64,000 nucleotides of DNA, taken from positions 107,985,477 through 108,049,476 of the forward strand of contig CM043949.1 of the NCBI GenBank assembly GCA_014529385.2. Direction: 5' to 3'. Under the pieces are notes generated by a model that was given only the letters and a program-made list of their open reading frames with translations, had not been told where the DNA came from and ran no database searches. The DNA is from Adiantum capillus-veneris. Its lineage: Eukaryota; Streptophyta; Polypodiopsida; Polypodiales; Pteridaceae. The translations under genes and the position numbers were made by a program. Shown here in pieces: positions 43,792 through 53,779 of the stretch (within the stretch, counting starts at the first letter, position 1; the number at the start of each line of letters is the position of its first letter).

Positions 43792-43804
43792 TCCAGGGGG
43801 GATT
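43792..43804 (+). promoter_or_regulatory. Polypurine tract of copia element
   Basis: CCAGGGGGGATT directly before the 3' LTR start. Confidence 0.85.
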
Positions 43805-44031
43805 TGTTACCATATACATGTGGTAGTGATGTGTGTGAACACACTAGGACCGCCGGGGCATTTTTTCCCTCTTTAGGAGGTTTTTTCCCCCGTGCATTGT
43901 ATATACGCCCATCACTCTAGGGCTATCTATCTTTCCATTGCACACTAAGTAACACACTCTCTATTGTGTGCCTTGAGCTTCCTTTGTCTTCTCCAAGCTG
44001 TGTGTGTTTCTCTGCAACCCTAATTCCAACA
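43805..44031 (+). repeat. 3' LTR of copia element
   Basis: 227 bp, identical to the 5' LTR except for one base. Followed by the TTTTT duplication. Confidence 0.95.
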
Positions 44032-44136
44032 TTTTTTATCCCCTTCTTCTACACCATGGTCCTCTGACGGACGTAATAAAGCTAGAAGCTATGTCAAAGG
44101 TAGGGGGAAGAATCTCCCTATCAAGAAAATGTTTAA

Positions 44137-45072
44137 CTCCTGATTGTATTACTATTTCATATTTATCGGACATCCTCTGGAAAGCTGTTATTTTGCAAGG
44201 AAGGGAATCTCAAGAAGCATATTGTTCATTGCCACTTTTCGAATCGGATTTTTGATTGGTTTACTCCAAAAAGTCTAAAACATTATGCTTTTTTACAATT
44301 GTTTAACAATATTGATCTTGTAGATGAACTAACTTTTGGTTGTACCTTTGATCCTCCCTTAAAGAATTATATAAATTCTACAAAATTTCTTACTACAAAA
44401 ACAAAACCATCATGTATATGCTCGCTCTTTGGGAACTATTGTTCTGACTTCCGTGAATTTGGACAACACGTATGTACTACGGATCTGTCTCTTATTCAGT
44501 CAAAGGATATCAAGGACCTATTGAGCAAGGGTTTGAATCATATCTCGCTCCAACCACTAAATCCGCACTTGGCTCTTGCCGCATTACTTACTTGCTTGAC
44601 TGACATAGTCAAGCTATTGAAGTTAGACAGTCTACAACATGCTAGACATGCTGATTCTTTAGCTTCTTACTTTCAAACATGTGTCGAGTCAATCCCACCT
44701 GCATGGATTAGCCAGGAAGCAACATGGCTTTCTCCCTCACTATCCTCTATGATACATAAACTAAAGAAGGATTGGTTTGTGGTGGGACTTGACAGACCCC
44801 CTCATATACCAATGTTTATTTGTAAACACTTAGCGAACATAATGGCTCAGTATAGACTTCAAGGACCAGAATTTTTGCTTTCTGAAATGTGTCTAGAAGA
44901 CACCATCCAATACTTGGACTCTTCCCTAAGATACTCTAAATTATGTACTCAAAGTTCAAAATTGCCTATACTCTTTCCCACGTATAAGAGTCACAAACAG
45001 CAAAGAATATCTTACCTTTACATATCCCATCCCTCGGCAAAGATCCTCACACAGTCGAACATAATTAGATAG
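44137..45072 (+). pseudogene. Penelope-like reverse transcriptase N-terminal fragment (candidate)
   Basis: An open frame of about 310 codons. Key stretches: SCICSLFGNYCSDFREFGQH and VCTTDLSLIQSKDIKDLLSK, reminiscent of the region before RT in Penelope-like proteins (a Cys pair, a His-Val-x-T-x-D-L stretch, then a KGL motif). Further on come LKKDWFVVGLDRPPHIPMFI and CKHLA, in the place of the first RT motif (usually near D-K and C-K), and LPILFPTYKSHKQQ, like the L-P-x-L-x-x-T-x-K-x-H-K motif. The frame then runs into a tandem repeat and the catalytic palm is missing. The gene is truncated and split by the copia insertion. The family assignment rests on my motif recognition and has not been tested by a search. 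Confidence 0.45.
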
Positions 45073-45780
45073 TCTAGACGAGCATATTATAGCTTACCTT
45101 TACATATATCAGCCATCGGCAAGGATCCTCACAAAGTCGAACATGATCTGAGACCATAATCAGCAAAGAAGAACCTTTCACCACCAGCCATTCAGTCTAG
45201 GCAACAATTTAATTCATCAGTACTCCAGTCGGAAAAACCAGTCACCTTATCACTATACCACTACCAGATATTAACAAGATTCGGCAAAAGCCAGTCGGCA
45301 AAAAAACCAGTCAAGACCAACATAAGATAGCTTACCTTTATGTATCAATCATTGGCAAGGATCCTCACAAAGTCAAATAGTTAATCTCAGTCCAACCCCC
45401 GATTACACACAACATTACCAGATATTGCTAAGAGTTAAGGTATACCAAGCCCAACCCCTCAAACTCAGAGAGAAGAGCAGTCTAACAGCCCGAGACCACC
45501 ATATAGTGCCAAGAGTCAAGGTATATCAATCCCAAAAAGTCGGCCACCAGTGAATGTACAGCAAACCAGTCGGTAAAAAAAAAACCCAGTCTAGACCAGC
45601 ATAGGATATCTCCCCCTCTCATATATCAAAACATCGGCAAGGATCATCACACAGTCAAACAATCAACCTTAGTCCAACCACTGATTAGACACCCCACTAC
45701 TAGATATTGGCAAGAGTCAAGGTAAGTCAAGCCCAACTCCTCAATCTCAGATAGAAGAGCAGTCCAACAGCCCGCGACTA
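45006..45780. repeat. Degenerate tandem repeat array truncating the RT
   Basis: The phrase [G/A]ATA[G/T]CTTACCTTTACATAT followed by ATCGGCAAGGATCCTCAC recurs at about 45006, 45088, 45327 and, degenerate, 45602. Between copies are AAACCAGTC, AGTCGGCAAAA and GTCCAAC blocks. Unit lengths vary (about 85, 237, 277 bp). No coding frame runs through it. Confidence 0.75.
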
Positions 45781-46242
45781 CTCTTTGTCTCAAACATTAC
45801 TCCATAGTGGATACAATGATTCGTGCATCAGTCCGAAACCACTGATTAGACTTATCATTACCAGATATTTCCAAAAGCTTCTAAGTTCCCCATTAGAAAT
45901 TACAAGAGCATATAAATTATTTTGCATAGTTCAAACCGAAAATGGTGTAATCAACAGCAGTGAGATACCCAGCAGAAAAACCATCATTTCAGTCAGTTAT
46001 ATCAAAGCAAACCATATCCAAAGTGCCATTTAGTATTAAAATCACACAAGGTACCTCTGTAGATTCGGCCATTGATTTTTTGTTGGGACCCATCACCAAA
46101 AGACTTGCAGAGATGAATCCTCTCACCCACGGTATAGTGTGTGCAACAATATTGAAAAAGACAAGGTGAAACCTCTCACACCCTTACCCACTCAATGTAT
46201 GCAAAAACATGAAAGAACAAAATATCCTTTGCTCAATGGCAG
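45781..46242. other. Unassigned sequence inside right motif
   Basis: AT-rich with no supported gene. It leads into the inverted TATA-hairpin motif. Confidence 0.4.
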
Positions 46243-46273
46243 CTAAGTGAGCATTATGCTCACCTTTATAAGG
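46243..46273 (-). promoter_or_regulatory. 31-bp TATA-hairpin motif, right copy (inverted)
   Basis: On the minus strand CCTTATAAAGGTGAGC, five bases (ATAAT), GCTCACTTAG: the same 26 fixed bases in the same spacing as 33924-33954. The two copies face each other across 12.3 kb, or about 6.7 kb without the copia insertion. They could be terminal repeats of one element or promoters of two related copies. Confidence 0.7.
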
Positions 46274-46810
46274 TAGTGTCAAGCCTTGCAGTCTCCCGCC
46301 TCCGATCGTGGAGCCTGCTCACGAGCACATGGAGTCTGGCGTCGCATTCGAATGCCCACCCACCCGCGCAGGGGTGGTGCTAGTTGCATGCGCCCCATAG
46401 AGAGCAAGCGGCATTTGCAACATCCCGCAGAGAAGCACTAATTTCCTATCGCGCCGCGCTGTGCCTTCAAGTGATGATTAGTGACCTTTCCCCAATAGTA
46501 CACGACCCAAATATAGCTGGCGTCCAAAAGTTATGGGTTTCATACACCTTATGGTCAAACCATGTTCCCACGGTAAAGAGTTACCACATGGTAGCATACA
46601 AATACTTACATGACCTAAATCCTCATGAGGATATTATAGTTATTCCCAAGCTTTGAAAGAGGGCGAGGGAAGCCCAGTCGGTCCATAGGGTCATTACCTG
46701 GTAGTTTTAAAAGCATAGTTTTATAAAATATAAAAAAAGGTAAGGAAAGAGAGATATACAGAGAGAGATGAAGAGATACGGCCATCCATTCTCCAGATTT
46801 AACAATAATG
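46274..46810. other. Unassigned region outside right motif
   Basis: 46274-46480 is more GC-rich than its surroundings. An open frame at 46384-46656 has no recognised features. Confidence 0.35.
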
Positions 46811-46811
46811 A

Positions 46812-46884
46812 ATTAGTTCAGAGGTTAAGCTAGTGTTAGACCAAGCCAGAGGTAGGATGTGGTAGATCAAATCCTGTTGATACC

Positions 46885-46885
<1 letters not shown>
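46812..46885 (+). mobile_element. Possible SINE head
   Basis: TAGTTCAGAGGTTAAGC resembles an A box, and GTAGATCAAATCC about 40 bases on resembles a B box with mismatches. A GA microsatellite follows directly. Confidence 0.35.

Positions 46886-46943
<58 letters not shown>
46886..46943. repeat. (GA)n microsatellite
   Basis: About 29 GA units. Confidence 0.95.
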
Positions 46944-46945
<2 letters not shown>

Positions 46946-48570
46946 CCATTAAACGAGCAGCTCCTCCCATGAGATAATCTATGATGGTTGCCTACTATTG
47001 TATCTTGCTCACAACAAAGAGGTAGAGATGCAAGCAAGCAAGAAAGAGTAGCAAAAATATTAAGACAAGTTGCATTCCCAATGTTTAAGCCAATGTCAAA
47101 TCCAAAGTTGAAAATTTAAATATATGGAGGAGACGGATAGAGAGACGGACAAGAAATAGAAAGAGGGAGGGAGGGTATTATATAGTATTCTTCAATAATG
47201 TCCCTATGGTGCACATTAGCTATACATAACATGGTGAGTATACAATGGTCCTCTTTTCTTATCTTGGTGATGTTACTACTATTAGTTATGTAGTAAAAAT
47301 GTTGAATAAGTCAATATTTTCTACTATGATGGAGAATCGATTATACAATTTGTGCTACAGAGGAAAACTACAAAGAAAGCGTTGAAAATTCTTCGTTTTG
47401 GAAGGAAGGATTCTATTAAAAGACTGGAGTCATGCTTAACTTCTTTGTTGCAGCAACGCGCGGGTCACATACTAGTATCTACTATGGAGCTAGGGAAAAT
47501 GCTAAAAACTCAGGCATCCAAGTGTCATCTTAAGGGTGACTCCTCTTTTTCTTCCCTTTGAAGGCTATTAAAATAACCTCTCCTTTTCTTTCTACATCTA
47601 CACAAAGTTTAACCTCACTATTTGTTGACCTTTTTGCAGTGTGTTTGTGTGTGTTGGGTTTTATTTTATTTATTTTTTTGATTTTGGGGGGGGGGGGGGC
47701 ATTTCCCTATATCCACAACCTGCGGCAGTGGGGGCTCATAGGCCGGTATGGGACCACTAGTATGCATATAAACATGGGGGGCAAAATATCTTTATTGAGA
47801 GGCTTTGTAAACTTGTGCTCCATTTCTAATTATGAACACTTATTGTTAGTTGACACATATAAGGAGAAAATTTTGCACTCCATAATGGCCCTTCATGTAA
47901 ATGATTGCCTTTGGCTCTATGTTGACCCTTACTCATGTATCCACTCCACTCCCCCTTTATTTATAGTGTTAATAATTTTGGAATAATATTTACTTACATA
48001 AATATTTAAAATCATATTTACTTACATAATTAAGTAATGATTTTGTAATGATAGGCAAGGAATTTAATTTATCTTTAATTACAAGCAAACAATCTCATCC
48101 TTTGTGGTATAATCTATGCATGGTGCTCAAAGGTAAAAAATATTCACTCTTGGTAGTGAAGATGGAGACATTATGGATATGAAGCTCCACACCCTCTTTT
48201 TTACTCTCTCGCTCATGGAAAGTAGAGAGAGAGAGAGAGAGAGAGAGTGAGAGAATGGTGAAAGATTCTCCATGAATACGTTTTATGAGTCAACGGTACC
48301 ATCAACTATGAATTTTTATTTTGTACAACTATAGTTGTCTTTTTTATCTATGTCTGTACCTTCGTGAGTGGACATATTGTGATTTCCACTAAGTAGGTGG
48401 GTCACATATTGCCAAAGAAGAACAAAACTTTAAAGGAGAAGCTCATGAAGTGGTTAATTATACCATCCCTATTCGCAAGAATTCTTATAACCAAAGATTT
48501 CATTAACGTGATCACAAACACATGAACATGTTAGTAACATTGAGTGATTACATATCAAAAACATGTAATT
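46944..48570. other. AT-rich unassigned region
   Basis: Contains a G-run near 47686-47699 and GA repeats near 48223-48248. No gene supported. Confidence 0.4.
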
Positions 48571-48692
48571 AGCGTAACCCTCCTTGTAACCTATAAAAAC
48601 CACCTGAGCCAGTAAGCTTGCTGGGCTCTTTTATTTTCTCTGTGGGCTCGTCGGGCTTTTATAATAGTCTAATGGTCCTGTCAAAAAAAAAA
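48571..48692 (+). mobile_element. Poly-A-tailed retroposon 3' end
   Basis: GAGCCAGTAAGCTTGCTGGG followed by CTC can fold into a hairpin. About 60 bases later the sequence ends in an A12-13 run (48681-48692). This looks like the tail of a LINE or SINE; the body is not identifiable. Confidence 0.4.
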
Positions 48693-49260
48693 AAATCCAA
48701 GCATGCCATTTTGTATAAAGTAAAAACTCTGTCATTTTTAGCCTTTTGACTAGCCAGATCCCTGGGAAGTGTATCCTAACATCCGATATAATTATTTCTC
48801 CTTCTGAGCTGACCTAAAGTTACATAGTCACAAGTGGTATTTTTGGTTTGAACGTGATTCTTAATATGGTAACCACGTCTTTAAAAAATTAAAATCCTTA
48901 ACCTAAGACAAAGGTACGATGCTAAACAAAATTGAATCTCTTAAGGGTCATGCTCATTACGACGAAGCCACTCGTCCGTAAAGGGGCTGGAGTTAGTTTT
49001 AGAAGATGAGCATATAGTAAAAATGAGTTGTTAGTCAAGGGTTGGATGTCTTGATTGGTGTACTAGGTATTTAAAGATCCTTGAAGTCTTGCATTTCACA
49101 CCATCATAGGTTTTATTTGGTGTATATTGTTTGTCAATGCACAATATGAGAGCTACAATTCTTAATTGGGTGAAAATAGCTTCTACATATATTATCAAAT
49201 GTATAAGGGGACTACAATTCTTGATTGGAAAAAAGTAGCACTCAAGTGTGTAATTGTATT
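48693..49260. other. Unassigned region
   Basis: No supported feature. Confidence 0.4.
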
Positions 49261-49990
49261 GAGGATTTCATAGTATTGTTTTATGCATAATGTTAGGTAG
49301 AGAGTACATTGTGTAGTCTGAAAGATTGTTGGTGCATGAGATTGAAGTCATACATATTGCTACCTTTATTTGTGTTTTGTAAATAATTATCATCGTTCCA
49401 ATGTCTAAGTCGATTATTTTTTGTTGCATGTGAAAATAATTGAGAAAATAACAAAATTTAGAGCCACTAAATAAAGACAATGTGATGTTTACAAATGTGT
49501 TTTTATTGTCTGCAAATTGCACAATGTGTAAAAGTAATCCTCAACTGTGTAATTGCATTGAAGAATTCATAGTTTTTGTTTTATGCATAATGTCAGGTAG
49601 AGAGTTCATTACGTTTTGTGAAAGTTTGTTGGTGCATGATATTGAAATCATACGTATTGATATTTTTGTTTGATTTTTGCAATTAATTATTACCATTACC
49701 ATGTTTGAGGCCTCGAGAGTTGATTTTTTTTTGTACATGTGAAAAAAATGGAGTGAATAATACAATTTACCACCACCAAATGAAGATAACGTGATTTTTA
49801 CAATTATGACTTATTGTTTGCAAATCCCATGTTAGTTATCATTGTTACCATGTCTGAAGACTCAAGAGTTGATTATTTCTTGTTACATGTGAAAAAAATG
49901 GAGTGAATAATAAAACCTACCACCACCAAATGAAGATAATGTGATTTTTATAAATGTGACTTATTATTTTCAAATCCCACAATGTGTAAA
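49261..49990. repeat. Tandem array with about 300- and 150-bp periods
   Basis: TTATGCATAATGT[T/C]AGGTAG starts units at 49281 and 49581 (period 300). ACATGTGAAAAAAATGGAG recurs at about 49735 and 49885 (period 150), with ACCACCACCAAATGAAGATA in each of those two. The minus-strand ORFs in it are similar to each other only because the units are copies. Confidence 0.8.
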
Positions 49991-50183
49991 TTTGATCACT
50001 TTCTTAATGAAGTTTTTAGTTTCAAGATATATCAAAAAGTAGAGAATTCTGTTTATAACTGAATATGTAGTTCTTATGCCTTTAGTTATCAAAATGTCGG
50101 CATAAGTGGTACGCAATTAGGAAAGAAAAAAAAAGCCCCCCAGCAAAGAGTGGGAGTTTACTCACAACATATGTGGTCGATAT

Positions 50184-52099
50184 ATGGAGTGGCAATGTAA
50201 ATTATGCTTCACCACAAAATCAGGCAAGGATCCACGTATTAGGGACCATTTTTTGGGTAGCTTTACAAATCATTATCACAAATATAAACATCCTCAGGCA
50301 CCACACAGTTGCAAAGCACTTGATAGAAGAACTCGTGAGGAAGGGTGGCAAGAGACAATGAGTAAAGAAATCTATTATCGATGCATGCCAAGAGCAGCCA
50401 GAGTTGAATACCAATCCTTGTAGTAAAACCAATGAACACTACTTAACAACATGTTCAAGGAAATACAATACCAAGGAGTGTTTCTTCTAAGCACCACAAC
50501 AAAGTTGGGCTTGGGAGAATCCGACAAAGATCATTGCACCAAAGCTTTCAAACATAGACGCTAGAAGAGGCACAAAATGTGCTCGCAAACACAAATTTTT
50601 CAATGGACAATGGGAGTGCATTAGTCATGGTTGACAACCATCATTGGAAACATGCATGGAAGAAAATCGATAAGTACTATCCAAAATTTTCATTCCCTTC
50701 GTATTATATGATACAGAATGATCTCTTGAAAAAATGCTACTTCAAAGTAAAAGAGTGTGTTTCCAAAATGGTTTTTGGGAATATATCGATTTCTGGATGC
50801 ACAATTGTGAGTTATGGTTGGTCTAATGTTCAAAGAAGTCATTCGATCAATGTTATGTTGGTTTGTCCAAGAAGAAAGACATTCATAAAATCTATTGATA
50901 GTTTTGGTGCTATTAAAAGTGTTAAATATATAATTGCAGTCTTGATCATGTAATTAAAGAAATAGGTGTTGAATATGTCATTCAAGTAGTCATGGACAAT
51001 GCAAAGAATTGTAAAAATATTGGTAACATAATCAAAAAGTGCTTTCTACACATTTACACCAATGGTTGCAATATGGACAATTTAAACTTCGTGCTAAAAG
51101 ATTGGTATACTAGTGAAAAAACTACATGGTTTGCCAAAACAATAGATGTTGCGTATAAAGTTGTGAAGTTCATCTTAAAACGACAAAGAATGCTTGATTT
51201 ATATAGGAAGTGCATGTCAGTTATGTTGAATTTCCTATTGATACTCAATTTTACACGCACTATTACACGTTGGAATCACTCCTACGTAATAAGTGTGTTA
51301 TGATTGATACTTTTAGCTGCATGATGTTTGACGATTGGCAGCTTGACCAATCTAAACGAGTGATAGAGAAGATTACAAGTTTATGTACAAGCCTGTTGTG
51401 TTGGTGGAGGAGTGTAATGGATATAAACCTCATACTGATGTCAGTTATGTTTGTGATTCACAACCTTGATCAAACAACACCAAATATGGGGAAAGTGTGG
51501 ATGACTTGGTGGACAAGTTTAGAAAATCCTAAGAAGTTAAAAGAGTCTCTAGTAGAGAAGGAGCGTCGAATACCATTCTCTACAACGAAAAGTTTTGTCT
51601 AAGTACTTTCATGCATAACGTGTCTTACATGTTGGATTTACAATATTGGAATTTAAACTTGATGTCAAATACATAGGTGGTCAATGATTTCTATCAAGTA
51701 GTCAATACGTTCTACTCCAATGCTTAGGATCGAATTAATTGCATCAAAGAGATGAATGCATTAAGATTAAAAGAAGAACCTTTTGCAAATGGTCAATGAC
51801 AAAAGAAACCTACATGGAAATGGTGGACGATGAACAATGGGGAGCATTACTCAACTCTACGTACACTTGCAATGAAGCTTTTGGCACAATGTGCAGCAAA
51901 ATCAAGCTATAAGATAAATTGGAGCATGTACAAATATGTTCATAGCACAATTTGCAACAGATTATTAGCAAGCAGAGCTGAAAAATTAGTTTACATATTT
52001 ATGTTGCATCATATTGAAAATGTTGGCTACGAGGAAGAAATACCTAGTTGGGTATACGATTGCCAAACAGATGTAAGTTCAAATGTTGATGTATCTTAG
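50184..52099 (+). pseudogene. Decayed hAT transposase with BED zinc finger
   Basis: MEWQCKLCFTTKSGKDPRIR followed by DHFLGSFTNH reads as a BED-type finger (C-x2-C, later His). From 50579 the DUF659-like region contains ISGCTIVSYGWSNVQRSHSI and NVMLVCPRRKTFIKSIDSFG. After frame breaks (50955) come MDNAKNCKNIGN, HIYTNGCNMDNLN and LKDWYTSEKTTWFAKTIDVA. The C-terminal dimerisation region (51830-52099) has LRTLAMKLLAQCAAKSSYKI and NWSMYKYVHSTICNRL. At least four stops or shifts interrupt it, for example near 50370-50580, 50951, 51300 and 51602. hAT transposases cut and paste DNA elements; this one is dead. I could not find its terminal inverted repeats. Confidence 0.85.
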
Positions 52100-52459
52100 T
52101 GCACGGTAATTGAAATTGAAGAGAACCTCATGTTAGATGTACACGATTCAACAGAGCAAAACGGTGACATTTCAGAATCAATAGAAAATGTCATAAGATT
52201 GCAAGATGTGAAATGTAACTGAAGCTTATATTTTGAAACAAATTTTGAATGTATACAATGTTGATGTAAAGCAAAATTACAATATCTATTGTTGTCAAGG
52301 TTGATTGTTTGAATTTGCTTCTTCAACAGTAAATAAATTTCTAATTGCACGAGGGGTGCTTTGTCACGCTTTCTTGAATTTATACTCATTGGCTATCCAA
52401 AACATGTAATATATACCTTAAAATTTTTCTTGAGAAAAGATTCCACATCGTCTATTGTT

Positions 52460-53030
52460 CTACATTAATTGAATTAAGCAAATTAGGTGATAATAATGGC
52501 CACATGTCGATGTGTAGTATCCACTCCATCCATCAACAATCTTGTAGCATATTGGGCATTGAAAAGATAAAGATGCATGTGAGTGTGATGAAGGGACTAC
52601 CCATGATGTAAAACCAGGTGACTTATGTGTGTCCCTTGAATATACAGGGGATTTACTCGTTGTGTCAAGTTTTGAACGCCTTGGCTTAGGCGATCGACTT
52701 TTTTCCATTTTGTTTGGGTTACTTCAAGGAGCCGTGTTATTTCTGCATCGTTCTTCACCAGCTATGTCATCAAAATATATTTTTCTCTTTTCAAGTTTAT
52801 ATATGTGCTTTCAACTATTAGTGTCAACTCTTCTCGTGTGGATGTCACACAGCTCTCCCTCTTATCAAGTGTGGCCACAATTGTCTCCTTTGAGGAGAAG
52901 TCTATTGGATGTTACCGTACAAATTGTGCATATAACATTTTTGCAAAGTACATCGCACAATATGCATTGTGTAATGGATGTCCAAAACTTCCAAGTAGAT
53001 CCTCTCGGCGTTTTTCCTAATTTCTTGGTG
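52460..53030 (-). pseudogene. Coiled-coil plus RING-like protein remnant
   Basis: On the minus strand one frame reads EDLLGSFGHPLHNAYCAMYF, ETIVATLDKRESCVTSTREE, VESTYINLKREKYILMT and AEITRLLEVTQTKWKKVDRL, a helical, charged stretch with two stops. A frame change near 52680 leads into MEKSRSPKPRRSKLDTTSKS and a C-terminal CPICYKIVDG...CGHYYHLICL that follows the RING pattern C-x2-C, C-x-H-x2-H-x2-C; the last zinc pair is missing. It lies just downstream of the hAT gene on the opposite strand. It may be a captured host fragment or an extra hAT-element gene. Confidence 0.4.
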
Positions 53031-53039
53031 CTCTAACTT

Positions 53040-53760
53040 CGATACTTTCCATCAGCCTTTCTTGATTTGTGTGTCTTTACATGGCCATATTGTCTTGATC
53101 ATTTTCTTGCTCACTTATTTGTTTATGTCTTTCCATTATGCATGGTTCAGATTTTTGCATTTCAATAGTCGATAACCTGTGTGTGTCGCTTGTTGCGTTG
53201 ATATGCCATGTGGTAGAGACTTCATGCATTGAAGAGCATTAATAGCTGCTTGGTGTTGAATTGCTGGTATTGCTTGTGCATCACATGTCTACTCTTGCTT
53301 AGCCATGGTGTCTTAGAACTGTAATTTCCCAAATATTAAATATCTCGGGCAAACATTTTTCTCTTAAACAACTACTCTTCAACTCTTCCGTTCAAAGTGT
53401 TTATACTCTATGACAAGACCACTCAAGCCCAAGATATCAGAATGCTTAAAGAAATCAATGCAACTATGGACAATTTGCCCATTGAACTTGATTTTTATAG
53501 ATAGTTAACCCACTTAGCATAATTATAAAAAGTTGACCCACTCAACCCAATTTTAGATAATTGGTGCAAACACTTCAAATGTACATTAGACAACTTGATT
53601 GATATAGACAATTGATCCAAAGAACTTCAACTCATGTGAATTACAACAATATCACAATTGACTATAGATGATGGTCCAAATGACCAATCATTTACAATAA
53701 TTGATAGTAATTTTATAAATGTTTTAGGATTAAAATATGACGTAAGTTCAACGAACAGTA
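53040..53760. other. Unassigned AT-rich region
   Basis: Contains loosely repeated phrases of the type GACAACTTGATTGATATAGAC (53588) and ATGGACAATTTGCCCATTGA (53466), but no gene. Confidence 0.4.
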
Positions 53761-53779
53761 TTAAAATCTGTCTTTAAAT

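Larger units (their letters stand above)
38464..44031 (+). mobile_element. Young Ty1/copia retrotransposon
   Basis: 5568 bp with 227-bp LTRs that differ at one base (C/T near 38644/43984), the initiator-Met primer site, a polypurine tract, and a TTTTT duplication on both sides (38459-38463, 44032-44036). Pol is one uninterrupted 1295-codon ORF, but the gag start is separated from it by a frameshift and a 406-bp foreign insert. The single LTR difference makes it the youngest element in the window. It split the Penelope-like candidate gene. Confidence 0.97.

Noticed and set aside
45006-45780. CRISPR-like array
   Set aside because: Repeat spacing is irregular, units are degenerate, and the context is eukaryotic.
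33900-46300. Hammerhead ribozyme in the Penelope-like candidate
   Set aside because: I looked for CTGATGA followed at the right distance by GAAA. CTGATGA-like strings near 35759 and 36050 lack the rest of the core.
46384-46656. 90-codon ORF outside the right TATA-hairpin motif
   Set aside because: No recognised family, repeat or initiation context; kept only as a note in the unassigned region.
52629-53036. 135-codon hydrophobic plus-strand ORF
   Set aside because: It is the antisense of the more protein-like minus-strand coiled-coil/RING remnant.
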